From Lucinisca nassula (taxonomy: Eukaryota; Mollusca; Bivalvia; Lucinida; Lucinidae), in assembly GCA_963580285.1 (NCBI GenBank), contig OY757017.1, positions 14,892,538-14,956,537 on the forward strand: 64,000 nucleotides of DNA. The letters run 5' to 3'. The notes beneath the pieces are model-generated. The model made no database searches. It saw only the letters and a list, made by a program, of their open reading frames with translations, and was not told where the DNA came from. A program made the position numbers and the translations under genes. Positions 33,427 through 43,924 of the stretch are shown here, in pieces (position 1 is the first letter of the stretch; the number at the start of each line of letters is the position of its first letter).

Positions 33427-33596
33427 TAGAATTGATGTTTAACGTCCGCCGTCAACACTGTAAAGGTCATTTTGGAGACGTTGCTTACAATTTTGTGGGA
33501 CTTTTACCCGACATTGAGATGAAATGACATCTCAAGCCCTGCCGCCCAATATAACCAATAGGGTTTATCAGAATGGACGGTCCGACACACGGAGGC
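33427..33596 (-). mobile_element. SINE-1, head lost
   Basis: From the tail TTTAACGTCCGCCGTCAAC to GAATGGACGGTCCGAC. Confidence 0.75.
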
Positions 33597-33815
33597 CCGT
33601 TGAAATAATTTTCATGTCAGCGTTAGTAAGGCCTGTTCGTCAATTTAATTTGACAGTTTGACTTATTGTTTTTCTTAAAAACAAAAAAAAAAGCAACAAC
33701 AATAACAACAACAATCATAATCATTATAAAAATAGGACATCTTCTCAAGTTTGGCTCGGCGATTATAATGCCGATATCATTTTTTTTTCAAATTTGCTCA
33801 GACAGTTTATTCGCT

Positions 33816-34084
33816 TATCACGAAAACACGCCTATATAATTCTAACCCCCTTCAACCCCACTTTTATATAGGAAAACTGAGGATTACAGGTGTAAACCTT
33901 ATTTTTCGTATTTCTGCTCTAAAACATAGATTGTGGGTACTCGTTAGAACCGCCTGGATGAGGCGGTTCTAACGAGTACCCACAATCTATATTTTGAGCA
34001 GGAATAAGAAAAATATCACACTTTTTCATCTAAACAGTTTCGATTTTTCGGAGTTAAAGTTTGTATTGGCGTGTTTTCGTAATG
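33816..34084. mobile_element. MITE-A copy in HNF4 intron
   Basis: ATCACGAAAACACGCC to GGCGTGTTTTCGTAATG; core CCGCCTGGATGAGGCGG. Confidence 0.88.
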
Positions 34085-34086
34085 TC

Positions 34087-34208
34087 GAGTACTCACAATC
34101 TATATTTTGAGCAGAAATAAGAGAAATATTACAATTTTTCATCTAAAACATTTCGATTTTTCGGAGGTAAAATTTACAATGTATTTGTATAGGCATGTTA
34201 TCGTTATG
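34087..34208. mobile_element. MITE-A right half abutting an HNF4 splice acceptor
   Basis: Begins inside the core (GAGTACTCACAATCTAT) and ends GGCATGTTATCGTTATG, 8 bp before exon 34217. Probably a partial duplication of the copy just upstream. Confidence 0.85.
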
Positions 34209-34216
34209 CATTTCAG

Positions 34217-34332
34217 CTGTTCAGAATGAGAGAGATAGAATCAGTGTTCGGAGAACAAGTTACGAAGATTTGGGTCACAATGGTGCTCTATCCGTTAGTA
34301 CGTTACTCAACGCAGAAATACTCTCCAGACAG
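34217..34332 (+). CDS. HNF4: HNF4 exon: hinge and start of ligand-binding domain
   Basis: This 116-bp exon completes a GCT alanine codon with the previous exon and reads [20 protein letters not shown] and [22 protein letters not shown] is the conserved HNF4 continuation after the DNA-binding domain; the rest is the hinge and LBD helix 1 region. The acceptor is tttcag at 34211-34216 and the donor is CAG|GTAACG at 34333, leaving phase 0. The acceptor has little polypyrimidine tract, because the right terminus of a MITE-A copy (ending about 34208) lies only 8 bp upstream. Branch point and tract must therefore lie in MITE-derived or atypical sequence. Human has SSYEDSSLPS where this gene has [13 protein letters not shown], a small expansion. 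Confidence 0.95.
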
Positions 34333-34684
34333 GTAACGTATACTACAATAGTTATACAATCTTATCTGTATGACGCATATTTTTTTCTGAATCTAATGAC
34401 AATCAATGTACCAAACACATTATGAGAGCAAATTTTAAAAGCAAATTATAATAATAATAGTAATCTTAAATATTTTAAAACAATAAAAACACTAACAGAG
34501 GATCATTTTGAGGCTGGGTTCCGTGAACACGTGTAACTTAGCAATTTGATAACAAGATTACCAAATCAAAAATGTGTCTTTAACGTTTGTGCATCAATAA
34601 CGAACCTATAACATAGTAATACAAACATGAATCATGTGCATGTTTTTGGTTTTACGGCCCTTTCAATATTATTTCACTTATTTC
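34333..34684. other. Intron sequence, nothing recognised
   Basis: AT-rich. Confidence 0.4.
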
Positions 34685-34862
34685 AAGCCGATCGTTAAGC
34701 AGAGGTGGGCGAAAACCGGAGGACGGGGAAAAAACGACCTGACCCTCCGTTGCAGAACTTGGCATCTCACATGTGGCCCGAGCGAGGCGCGAATCACAGC
34801 TGTGATAGACCTAATGATTAAGAGTCAGAGCTCTTACCCACTAGGTCCCGGAGGCCCGCTTT
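34685..34862 (-). mobile_element. SINE-5, tRNA-like, degraded
   Basis: Minus strand starts GCGGGCCTCCGGGACCTAGT and GGGTAAGAGCTCTGACTC; the B box is poor. Weakly similar in layout to SINE-3. Confidence 0.55.
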
Positions 34863-34961
34863 ATGTCTCCTTATTTGGCGCCACGCCATCAGTACCTAGA
34901 ACTCGCGTCTACAGTACTGTTCAGACAATAAGTGACACCCATTTTAAATAAAAGTTTGGCT

Positions 34962-35230
34962 ATCGCCAATCGGGGCTTGGAGAAATAGATTGGACTGCAT
35001 GGTGCTTTCGAGCAGAGCTGAACAGGAACAACTTGAGTTATGATAAGCCGCTTAGGTCTAAGCCTGCCCAACCGCTCCTTAAGCTGTAGCGGTATCTTTG
35101 GGTGGTATGGCTTGAGATGTCATTTCATCACAATGCCGGGTAAAAGTCCCACCAAATCGAACGCAACGTTTTCAAAATGACCTAAGTAGTTTATACGGCG
35201 ACGTAAAACCTCAACTCAAGCAAACAAAAC
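34962..35230 (+). mobile_element. SINE-1, diverged
   Basis: Head GGCTATCGCCAATCGGGG; tail ACGGCGACGTAAAACC. Confidence 0.75.
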
Positions 35231-35312
35231 AGTGCTGAGTTATAGTCAAATACGTAATCAACTATTGCTTTAAAAACGGCTGAGTCCAGTTCCTGTAGAT
35301 AACTTTGTTCCT

Positions 35313-35621
35313 CGGCCCCCGCCCGTCGGCGCTGGAATAAAATAAATGGACTGCATGATGCTTCCACGCAGAGCTGAAACCGACCGCACACGAGTACTGG
35401 TAAACCGCTTAGGGGATCTAAACCTGCCCTGGTAAAGCGGTGCGAGTCGGATCGTCCATGCTTATAAATCCTATTGGTTTCATTGGGCGACAGTGCTTGA
35501 GATGTCATTTCATCTCAATGTCGGGTAAAATTCCCACAAAATTGGAAGCAACGTCTCCAAAATGACATATACAGTGTTGATGGGTACGTTAAACATCAAA
35601 CCAAAAAACAAACAAACTAAA
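35313..35621 (+). mobile_element. SINE-1 with target-site duplication
   Basis: TTTGTTCCT at 35304-35312 and 35622-35630. Confidence 0.88.
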
Positions 35622-35702
35622 TTTGTTCCTTGTCGACTTCTTGTTATGTGTAAAGAATTGTAGAACAAATCATTCGAAGTCCAAATATTGTGGTTCCACT
35701 GT

Positions 35703-36135
35703 ACAGTAAAATTTTCCGCTATAAAGGGGAATGGGAACACCTTCAGGGGAGGCAACTCTTCCAAAAGTATGTTTGTCTCCTATGTCATTAGGGGTCCACT
35801 CTTAAAGGAAAGAATTTGCTCCTGAGGAGCAAATTCTTTCCTTTAAGAGAAGACCCCTGTTTCAATGGGACAGGTCTTATAGAAAAGCGAACAGGAAGTC
35901 CCGAAAGATATCTCCCTTTGAAAAATGGCGGAAAAATCTGCCAGGTGTTCCCATTTCCCTTAAGACCACCTAAAATTAAGACAAAACTTATTGAGAAAGT
36001 TTCAGTTATTCCTCCTTTGTGTTTTATACACACACTGTCTCCGATTACGAAACCACCTTTGTGACTGTTCAAAAGTGGTCTTAAGACCAGTTTTGAACAG
36101 TCCCAATGTTTGTCTTAATATAGGAATTTTACCTT
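35703..36135 (+). mobile_element. MITE-C split by a hairpin element
   Basis: The left end CAGTAAAATTTTCCGCTAT is separated from GACCACCTAAAATTAAGAC by the insertion. Confidence 0.8.
35725..35958. mobile_element. TIR element inserted at a TTAA in MITE-C
   Basis: Ends GGGAATGGGAACACC and GGTGTTCCCATTTCCC. The central perfect palindrome is at 35799-35849 (CTCTTAAAGGAAAGAATTTG and complement). The flanks are TAAA and TTAA where MITE-C normally has TTAA. Confidence 0.75.
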
Positions 36136-36137
36136 AC

Positions 36138-36337
36138 ACACAGTGAAAGTCCGCTATTAAGACCACCTAAAATTAAGACTACTTCTACTTTACACAGCTT
36201 ATTTTGGAGAGAACACTTAATGTTTCTTTGTGTGTACAGTCCACGGTGTCCTCTGGTCATGGATCAGCTTTGAGACTGTTCAAAAGTGGTCTTTAAGAAG
36301 AGTCTCAAAGGTTGTCTTAATATAGGAATTTTTACTG
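36138..36337 (+). mobile_element. MITE-C copy
   Basis: Follows the previous MITE-C directly. One core arm is shortened. Confidence 0.8.
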
Positions 36338-36644
36338 TACTTATATTGAATATATATTGCAAAGTTTTTACAGAAAGCCCCTCCCCCACCCAAAGATAAC
36401 TATTCGGGCGCAATATTGTTCATACCTCAGTGAAAACATTGACTAAGTGACGTCAAAATAGGTCATGGTTCTCTATAATATGATTGGACGATGTCGACGT
36501 TGTGGCGTCAACGACGCTCTTCCGCTGTTAGATAAAAGAAAAACTGCGTGCAAATATTTCCTTGCTTCAATTTTAGCCATTAGACAAGAATTGCTCTTCG
36601 CATTATGAATCATAAAAGATGTAAATATAAGTTATATAAAGGTA

Positions 36645-36852
36645 CAGTGAAATTCCGCTGTTAAGACCACCTAAAATTAAAACTAATTCTGCTTTAAAAA
36701 GCTTATTTAGAAAGGTGCAGTTATTCTTTCTTCGTGTTTTCTGCACACAATGTCCTCTGGTCAGCGACCACCTTTGGGACTGTTCAAAAGTGGTCTTTAA
36801 GACCACTTTTGAACAGTCCCAAAAGTGGTCTTAACATAGGAATTTTACTGTT
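36645..36852 (+). mobile_element. MITE-C copy
   Basis: Clean type copy, AGTGAAATTCCGCTGTTAAG to ACATAGGAATTTTACTGT, with a perfect core of about 24-bp arms. Confidence 0.9.
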
Positions 36853-36949
36853 CATTGAGTATGAACGACATCATCTCACGAGCAAAGTTCAAGTAAACCC
36901 CTACTTACTTTTCTTGTGACCCGATGTTGTTCACGCTGTTATGATTAAA

Positions 36950-37252
36950 TTTGTTTGTTTGAATTGAAGTTTAACGTCCCCGTCAACACTGTAAAGGTCA
37001 TTTTGGAGACGTTGCTTCCAATTTTGTGGGACTTTTACCCGACATTGAGATGAAATGACATCTCAAGCCCTGCTGCCCAATGAAATCAATAGGGTTTATA
37101 AGCATGGACGAGCCGACTCGCACCGCTTTGCCTTGGCAGGCTTAGATCTTCTAAGCAGTTTACCAGTACTCGTGTGCGGGTCGGTTTCAGCTCTGCGTGG
37201 AAGCATCATGCAGCCCATCTTTTTCTCCAAGTCCTGATGGGCGGGGGCCGAG
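36950..37252 (-). mobile_element. SINE-1 copy
   Basis: Full length; head GGGCGGGGGCCGA. Confidence 0.88.
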
Positions 37253-37292
37253 TGAACGTTAAATAAATTACATTCATTTCTTAAATGAATTA

Positions 37293-37675
37293 GGCCCTAC
37301 TTTTGTGATACAGTAAAATTCCAATATTAAGACCACCTTTGGGACTGTTCAAGAGTGGTCTTTAGGACCACTTTTGAACAGTCCCAAGGTGGTCCGAGAC
37401 CAGAGGATATTCCTTATATAAAACACAAAGACAGAACAACTGCACCCTTCAAAATAAGCGTTTAAAACAGAATTAGTCTTAATTTTGCCCTACTTTTGTG
37501 ATAGAGTCAAATTCCAATATTAATACCACCTGTGGGACTGTTTAAAAGTGGTCTTTAAGACCAGAGGACATTCCTTGCATAAAACACGAAGAAAAATCAA
37601 CTGCACACTTCAAAATAAGCTTTTAAAAACAGAATTAGCCTTAATTTTAGGTGGTCCTAATAGCGGAATTTCACT
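37293..37675 (-). repeat. Tandem duplication of MITE-C (about 191-bp period)
   Basis: GCCCTACTTTTGTGATA starts both halves (37295 and 37486). Half 2 lost part of the hairpin. It ends about 58 bp before HNF4 exon 37733. Confidence 0.85.
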
Positions 37676-37732
37676 GTATTTGTAAAAAGTGACAGTTTAT
37701 TGAGTAACAGTTCTGTTTTCTCTTCAATTCAG

Positions 37733-37888
37733 ATCAGTTCTCCTACTGGTATGTCGTGTAATGACCTTTCTCAGAAAAGAATCGCCAGTACAGATGACGT
37801 CTGTGACTCCATGAAACAACAGTTGTTAATACTCGTAGAGTGGGCCAAATATATACCATGCTTCTGTGAACTGCCCCTAGACGATCAG
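37733..37888 (+). CDS. HNF4: HNF4 exon: ligand-binding domain helices near the signature
   Basis: This exon is 52 codons, phase 0 to phase 0. It opens [14 protein letters not shown], continues [14 protein letters not shown], and ends [18 protein letters not shown], the nuclear-receptor signature region of the LBD. The acceptor is caattcag, ending at 37732. The donor is CAG|GTCGGT at 37889, weaker than the usual GTAAGT/GTGAGT; read-through would add VGMT and a stop, giving a truncated receptor. The upstream intron end holds a 190-bp tandem duplication of MITE-C (37293-37675), whose last base is about 58 bp from the exon. Confidence 0.95.
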
Positions 37889-37976
37889 GTCGGTATGACA
37901 TAGAGTATTGAGCGATGGAATCACTCTTGGCATTCTGCGAGTTTTTATTCTTCGAATACGTATGCGCATTCATATT

Positions 37977-38130
37977 TCAGGGCCTATTGGCCATTTTGTG
38001 AGAAAGTAACTGTCCTTTTGGCTTTCCGCTGTTGATGTTTCCATTTGCGTCTGTTGTTTCATGTTTGTGTTTCTTTTTCCCTTTGGTGTCTCTGATGGGA
38101 GCTGTGGGTTAATTGTATCGATTTCTCTTC
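37977..38130. repeat. Dispersed repeat shared with 62135-62275
   Basis: AAAGTAACTGTCCTTTTGGC and GGTGTCTCTGATGGGAGCTG occur in both. No termini recognised. Confidence 0.8.
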
Positions 38131-38251
38131 TATTCTACACTCTAAAACAACACAAAACAGCGGGTCAGTATCAGACCGGCATCGATCCTGGCGCAACCTT
38201 CCACGTTTTATCAATGTCGGCACGCAGCTGGTGCGTTGTTCTGAGCGGGCC

Positions 38252-38309
38252 AGCATCGTGCCGTCATCGATACGACGTTGCCACGTCGTATCGATGACGA
38301 CACGATGCT
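38252..38309. repeat. Hairpin, 27-bp arms
   Basis: AGCATCGTGCCGTCATCGAT and complement, 4-bp loop, one mismatch. Confidence 0.85.
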
Positions 38310-38493
38310 TGCCCGTGGTTTAGGGCCGGGTGGGACGCATGACTTTTTGTCTGCGAACAGCAACGGCCCAGACCAGATTGCTTTTTACGCAGTCTCGCCT
38401 GAGTCTGTGCTCGTCAACTTTATGATGGGTAGCATTTTCCAGGAGGTGACTTAATCCAAGTTTCAGTCACGTAAACAATACTGTAAAAAGAAA

Positions 38494-38771
38494 CATTACG
38501 CAAACACGCCTATACAAATACATTGCCACCTTTATCGCCGAAAAAATGAAAATTTTATGATGAAAAATTGTGATATTTTCTTATTTCTGCTCAAAATATA
38601 GATTGTGGGCACTCGTTAGAACCGCCTCATCGAGGCGGTTCTAACGACTACCCACAATCTATATTTTAGAGCAGAAATAAGAAAAATAAGGTATACCCCC
38701 GAAAACCCCAGTTTTACTATATAAAAGTGGGGTTCAAGGGGGTCAAAATATATAGGCGTGTTTTCGTGATG
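38494..38771. mobile_element. MITE-A copy in HNF4 intron
   Basis: CATTACGCAAACACGCC to GGCGTGTTTTCGTGATG; intact core. Confidence 0.92.
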
Positions 38772-39084
38772 TATCGGAAACATTTTTGGCCTTGACAGAA
38801 AATGTTAATAAGTACAGCAACCTTTAAGTTCTTCTTCTTGAAAGAAGCAGAACTTTAACTTTATTGCACTGGTACAAAAAGGAAACTGAAAAGTTTTACA
38901 GATGCCGTTTCTGGACGGAGCGTTGCCTAGTCGATTAGTTTGATCAAAACAATTGGTCCTTACCGCAGCCGCTCGCGTTCGATCCTCGGTGTCGCCCAGT
39001 GAAGACTCAGATTCGCGCAATATGGATGCCTCTCATCAGGGCAAACTTTTCTCATACAGATCACGAAGGCTATATAATGACTAC

Positions 39085-39172
39085 CTGAATTTCTTGTTCG
39101 CACAACTTAATATCTTGTTCGCACAACATATTAAAAATAAAATTGAATGTCCCTTCCCGGGTTCCGTGTAAA
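39085..39172. mobile_element. Element K, terminal fragment
   Basis: TTGTTCGCACAACTTAATAT then CCCTTCCCGGGTTCCGTG. Matches the right end of the element at 60749-61346 with only two minisatellite units. Confidence 0.75.
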
Positions 39173-39417
39173 AGATCTGAATAGCGTATCTGGAATATTT
39201 TGACAATCAAAACGTTCACTGTACTAGATCAGTGATGACTACTGATTGGTCACTGAACTCCCAACAACACCAAAATATTGTGCCATGTTACATCAGGCTC
39301 GAACCCCTTTGGGACCATGAAAATTTATTCGAGACAGGCGTAGTTCGAGCCACTGAGGGTTACTGCCAGGAGACATAACGAGAAACTTTTGAACATATTT
39401 TCGATGTTATATAATGA

Positions 39418-39490
39418 AAATGTATGCTGTGTGTACTCATTAGAATCGCCTCACCGAGGCGATTCTAATGAGTACACACAGCATACATTT
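39418..39490. repeat. Near-perfect palindrome, MITE-A-like core with co-varying arms
   Basis: GTACTCATTAGAATCGCCTC and GAGGCGATTCTAATGAGTAC. Both arms differ from the usual GTTAGAACCGCC but still pair. The flanks are not MITE-A ends. Confidence 0.88.
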
Positions 39491-39858
39491 GCAAGATAGA
39501 AGACTGAAATCTCCTTTATCATCCCCCACCATTTCTTATCTTGAGGATTTCCCTAGGGCCTCAGGTACGAGTTCGACTCATCCATGGTAAACGAGCCATC
39601 GGTGTTCGAGCCATCGAAGTTCTACTGTATACTGTTTTGAGGTCATAGGTGCAAAGTAGGAACACTTGACTGACAAACATGACTGACTTGTCTTCACAGT
39701 GCTTTGTGACAAATGGAGTACATTAAAGACACAGAGCCAATTCAAAACCTTTTGATCTGACAATTTGGAAGTATTTTTTAGTTGAATAAAGAGGTTGTTG
39801 CAGATGAAATAAAATGGGTAGTAGCAAAAAGAAGGAGCAAATTATTAAATAATTTCCT

Positions 39859-40055
39859 TTAACCATTGACCTGCTGAATATTTATATATGCCACACCCAC
39901 TACTGATTTTCAACCAATCAGATTACTTGATGAAAATTATTGCAACAAATTCATGAGCTGAATGACAAACATTGAAGTTCCTGATCAGGTCATCTGATCT
40001 GGATCTTCATTTTTTGAAAGCTTAGACATATCCGGGCTAAGCAGGACACGGGTTT
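39859..40055. mobile_element. piggyBac-like MITE, second type
   Basis: TTAACCATTGACCTGCTGAA at the left; GGGCTAAGCAGGACACGGG at the right. Confidence 0.6.
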
Positions 40056-40419
40056 AGAGTATATCCCTTTGAGCAAACGTTTTCCTTTAAGAGTAGAGCT
40101 CTTTCGCGGAGAGGCTGAGATTTCATGAGAGTACGACTTGAAAGCTATTTTCTTTGTAAAAGTAATGCAAAATACGTCAGATATGCTCATCACCCTTAAA
40201 TTGGTCTTGTGAATTTGGTAAAACCTTGAAATGACGTACATCTTTCTGAAAATAATAATTAAACATGTCCTTGTAAAAACTAGGTTAAAGCTGACAAACA
40301 TGTCTTTTAACCTATATATGACAACGGAATATTCCATCTCAATAAGTTTGGAGTGGTCCACTTTCAATTATAGGGATGTCAGGTTTATTTTATTTGTGGT
40401 AAGATTTATACAAAAGTTC

Positions 40420-40537
40420 ATACTTTCAGCAAATAGTGTAGACTCAGATCAGACGCCGCATTCCACGGCGTCTGATCTGAGCCTATACACTGTTTGTCGA
40501 TGTCCCAGAAATGGGACGCTAGGCATATATGGGTTAA
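40420..40537. mobile_element. piggyBac-like MITE, partial
   Basis: Core hairpin CAGATCAGACGCCGCATTCC; right end GGGTTAA at 40531-40537. Confidence 0.6.
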
Positions 40538-40894
40538 TATAATTAGAAGTTATCAGAAATAATGGTTTAGAAAGTTCATTTTCTGGAATCCGCCTCATTA
40601 ATTTGAAGTTATGAGAAAATGATGCTTTAGAAAGTTCATATTCTCGAATATGCCTCATTAGTCTGCTCTGTTATGATGACAAATTAGTCATTCGCCTGAC
40701 CTTGAAGACAGTAAAAGCCATAATCAGTTATATCGTATTCTCTGTTTCAAGCACGGAGTTTCTGTTAAATGGCTAAAAGTGCGGAACCTCATAAAACTGC
40801 TAGGACAACGTTGTCTGTTTTTGCATCTAGGGCTCTAAACATCACGACAGCATTTTCGTGCAGTAAGATGTCTTAAATATCTTTTTGATTGACT
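40538..40894. other. Intron sequence, nothing firm
   Basis: A short duplicated phrase (GCTTTAGAAAGTTCAT) occurs twice at 40564-40640. Confidence 0.4.
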
Positions 40895-41030
40895 GACACT
40901 TTTCTAATGAAACATTATGACATTTTCCTTATATTTGTTCCAAATTTAGATCGCTGGTGCTCGTTAGAACCGCTTCCCTGAGGCCCTCCAATGTATGTGT
41001 TTGAGCATAAATACAAAAATTAAAGTTACC
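40895..41030. mobile_element. MITE-B, degenerate
   Basis: Core reduced to CTCGTTAGAACCGCTTCCCTG; ends poor. Confidence 0.5.
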
Positions 41031-41062
41031 TTTATAAAAACAACAACAACAACAAAAACAAA

Positions 41063-41331
41063 CACCCGTGTGCTAAAATGGATTCTATCGTCTCGCCAGA
41101 ACAAGCATTTTTTACGATGAAAATTTGTGATATTTTTCTTATTTCCGCTCAAAACATAGGTTGTGGGTGCTGGTTAGAACCACCTCATTGAGGCGGTTCT
41201 AACGAGTACCCATAACCTATGTCTTGGAGCAGGAATCGGAAAATTGACATATACTCCTGTAAACCCCAGTTTTCTCTATATAAAAGTGGGGTTTACGCAG
41301 GGTCTTCATTTCACGGACTTGTAAACATGAT
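41063..41331. mobile_element. MITE-B copy 125 bp before HNF4 exon 41457
   Basis: Right end CGGACTTGTAAACATGATG; core intact with one arm GGTTAGAACCACCTC. Confidence 0.85.
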
Positions 41332-41456
41332 GGCAGACAAGGCTCCCAGGCTGAAATTTCTTTTTCATGCTCAACGCACTTGAGTAAATGTCAAAAGCCA
41401 TACAGAACCAGCAACCTCATATGGTTTCTATATTTAGATAAAATTACCATTTGTAG

Positions 41457-41697
41457 GTGGCGCTGCTAAGAGCACATGCCGGGGAACATCTGATACTCGG
41501 GGTTGCACGGCGATCAATTACGCACAAAGATATATTATTATTGGGGAACGACGGAATCATCCCCCGGAACACGACCGATGTCGAGATAGGTCGAGTAGCA
41601 GTCAGAATCTTAGACGAGCTCGTCAAACCCCTGAGAGAGGTCCAGATTGATGATTCCGAGTTCGCTTGTTTGAAGGCTATTGTTTTCTTCGATCCAG
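41457..41697 (+). CDS. HNF4: HNF4 exon: ligand-binding domain core
   Basis: The reading is [15 protein letters not shown], then [35 protein letters not shown] and [10 protein letters not shown]. The arginine in VARRS aligns with the one in human GATKRS that contacts the fatty-acid carboxylate (family knowledge, alignment by eye). The acceptor is ttgtag, ending at 41456; the donor GT is at 41698, phase 1. Human HNF4A has, as I recall, an extra intron after LLLG that is absent here. Both flanks are crowded: MITE-B ends about 125 bp upstream, and a MITE-A left end starts about 16 bp past the donor. Confidence 0.96.
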
Positions 41698-41713
41698 GTA
41701 TTTAAAACTCATA

Positions 41714-41832
41714 CATCCAGAAACACCTATATAATTCTTGAACCCCATTTTATGTAGTAAAACTGAGGTAACCTTATTTTTCTTTTTTCTGCTCTAAAAT
41801 ATGGATTGACTGTACTCATTAGAACCGCGTCA
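41714..41832. mobile_element. MITE-A left half, 16 bp past an HNF4 donor
   Basis: CATCCAGAAACACCTATATA to CATTAGAACCGCGTC. Broken where element I begins. Confidence 0.75.
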
Positions 41833-41903
41833 GATGTAAAGTAGATCAAATCACGAGGGCGTACATGTAGCGCCCGTGAATTGTCTACTTACAACTGACC
41901 GAC

Positions 41904-42207
41904 CGGCCTCGGTAGCTCAGTCGGATGCGCGTCTGACTGGTGATCAGGAGGACGCGGGTTCGATACCTACTGGGGTCGGCAACATTCTTTCGTGGAGATT
42001 GATCATGAATTCTTTTCTACGGTCATTCTCTCCCTTTCGCTGATTAAAGAAGAGCAGTTGTCAGTTTCTGGCGAAAGAATGTACACTGTCTGGTTAACCG
42101 CTAACATATACGCCTGCCCAGGAGAAGTGTCGTAGGTACCGGCTCAAAAATAACCTAAAATAGTGTTGACTGGACCGTTAAACTCCAATTCAAAGAAACT
42201 AACAAAC
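41904..42207 (+). mobile_element. SINE-2 with 11-bp target-site duplication
   Basis: AACTGACCGAC at 41893-41903 and 42208-42218. Complete 304-bp copy with head GGCCTCGGTAGCTCAGTCGG and tail GTTGACTGGACCGTTAAAC; best type sequence for the family. Confidence 0.94.
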
Positions 42208-42267
42208 AACTGACCGACAAACTGTGATTTAGTACACAACAATTCATAGAGCTTATCTATTTCGATT

Positions 42268-42480
42268 TTAACCCTTATCTTGCTGTTCACAACAACCCCT
42301 ATCTTTGCAAATAGTGTAGATCCAGATCAGATGGCTTCTGAAGAAGCCATCTGATCAGGATCTTCACTGTTTGGCATTCAGCTTATGAATTTGTAGCAAT
42401 AAATTGCATAAAGTAATTTGATTGGTTGATAGACAGAAATGGGTGTGGCTTAAATGAATATTCAGCAAGATAAGGGTTAA
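42268..42480. mobile_element. piggyBac-like MITE with exact TTAA duplication
   Basis: TTAA|CCCTTATCTTGCTG and CAGCAAGATAAGGG|TTAA. Comparison with the uninterrupted element I (TTCTAACACGCTG) shows the TTAA arose at insertion. Confidence 0.88.
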
Positions 42481-42659
42481 CACTCTGAAAATCGACAATA
42501 ATGTTGTTGTTTCCTTCCAATTCTCCCAACCTTTCGCCATTGTTAGAAGAAATCCCGCCAAATTTATTGACTGTGCACATGCATTTAAGTCGTTTTCCAA
42601 CATTTTTTGTGCGAGAAAATAGCTTAACACCGTCTAACGTGTAAGAATATAGGTATCAA

Positions 42660-43745
42660 CCATGGTTTTTCATGCATTAACATTTGCCGGATCCCTCGCT
42701 AGATATTTGAACATTCGGCCTCCATTAACATTTGCCAGATCCCGAGGAAGCTGTTTGAACATAAGGCCGCTAGGCCGAATGTTCAAATATCTTGCAAGGG
42801 ATCCGGCAAATGTTAATTCTTGCATAAAAACCTATGCGCATGGCTGTTTGAAGCCATTGTCAAATGGACCGAAAGCCGTGGTCAAACAGCAAAAACCATG
42901 TTCAAATCATGAAATTCGCGTGCTGTTTGAACATGATTTTAAGCTTTTGATATCACAAGACGGGCCTTGCTTTGTTTACGTTACGTTGAGCGACGTAACT
43001 TTATCGCCCTGAGCGTAGCGTATTAGGGTTCTATGATGACGTCACTGCATGACAACGTCATTGTAAACATCATTCTGAACTGGCCGCCATTTTGGTTTGC
43101 CTGTCGCATTTGAAGAGTTTATATGGAATTTATATGAAGCCTTTGGGCGTTTTCGTCAAAATTTGATGTCGGATTCGTAAGTTATGCAAGAAGAACGATC
43201 ATCCATGGTTATTTCATTGCATTAACATTTGCCGGATCCCTCGGAGATATTTGAACATTCGGCCTAGCGGCCTCATGTTCAAACAGCTTCCTCGGGATCC
43301 GGCAAATGTTAATGCATGAAAAACCATGGTTGATCCCTATATGCAATGAAATAACCATGTATGATCGTTGTTCTTGCATAACTTACGAATCCGACAGCAA
43401 ATTTTAACGCAAACGCACAAAAACTCCATATAAATTCCAAATAAACTCTTCAAATACGACAGGCAAACCAAAATGGCGGCCAGTTCAGAATGTTGTTTAC
43501 AATGACGTTGTCATGCAGTAAATCTCTGACGTCATCATGGAACCCTAAAACACAACGTTCAGGGCGATAACGTTACGTAAACAAAGCAAGGCCCGTCTTG
43601 TGATATCAAAAGCTCAAATCCATGTTGAAACACCACGCGAATTTCGTGATTTGAACATAGTTTTTGCTGTTTGAGCACGGCTTTCGGTCCATTTGACAAT
43701 GGCTTCAAACAGCCATGCGCATAGGTATTTATGCAAGAATCTAGG
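42660..43745. mobile_element. Fold-back element with arms of about 410 bp in HNF4 intron
   Basis: Arms at about 42815-43222 and 43312-43740 are inverted copies (CTATGCGCATGGCTGTTTGA and complement). The centre is a palindrome of about 90 bp built on TTAACATTTGCCGGATCC; another copy of that palindrome lies at the left end (42676-42815). Arms contain CCGCCATTTTGGTTTGCC and TGATGACGTCA. Confidence 0.88.
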
Positions 43746-43924
43746 TGTGACGTCATAAAATGACAGCTTATTGCGTCACTCTCTTCTTCCCTGTGATTCT
43801 TTGCACAACAGTTCACAATTCCTTTTGCATTGCCTATATTGGCGTGCTGTGTTAGTATGATTGTCAAAATCGACAGGAACCATTTCATTGCTCATCAAAA
43901 TCTGCATTTCCAAACAATACATGC

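Larger units (their letters stand above)
36412..37290. repeat. Element F with nested MITE-C and SINE-1
   Basis: F pieces at 36412-36644 (GTCGACGTTGTGGCGTCAAC), 36853-36942 and 37253-37290 (TTAAATAAATTACATTCATT). MITE-C sits at the same F position as in 17400-17885. Confidence 0.75.
41833..43860. repeat. Element I, split by SINE-2, a piggyBac-like MITE and a fold-back element
   Basis: Pieces: 41833-41903 (GTAAAGTAGATCAAATCACG), 42208-42270, 42481-42655 (CCGTCTAACGTGTAAG) and about 43746-43860 (TTGCCTATATTGGCGTGCTG). The order matches 32957-33425. Confidence 0.8.

Noticed and set aside
42662..43888. Matching 60-residue frames in both arms of the fold-back (AHGCLKPLSNGPKAV)
   Set aside because: Arm differences are mostly amino-acid changing (K/N, V/L, P/L, D/G), there is no known domain, and inverted-repeat homology explains the match.
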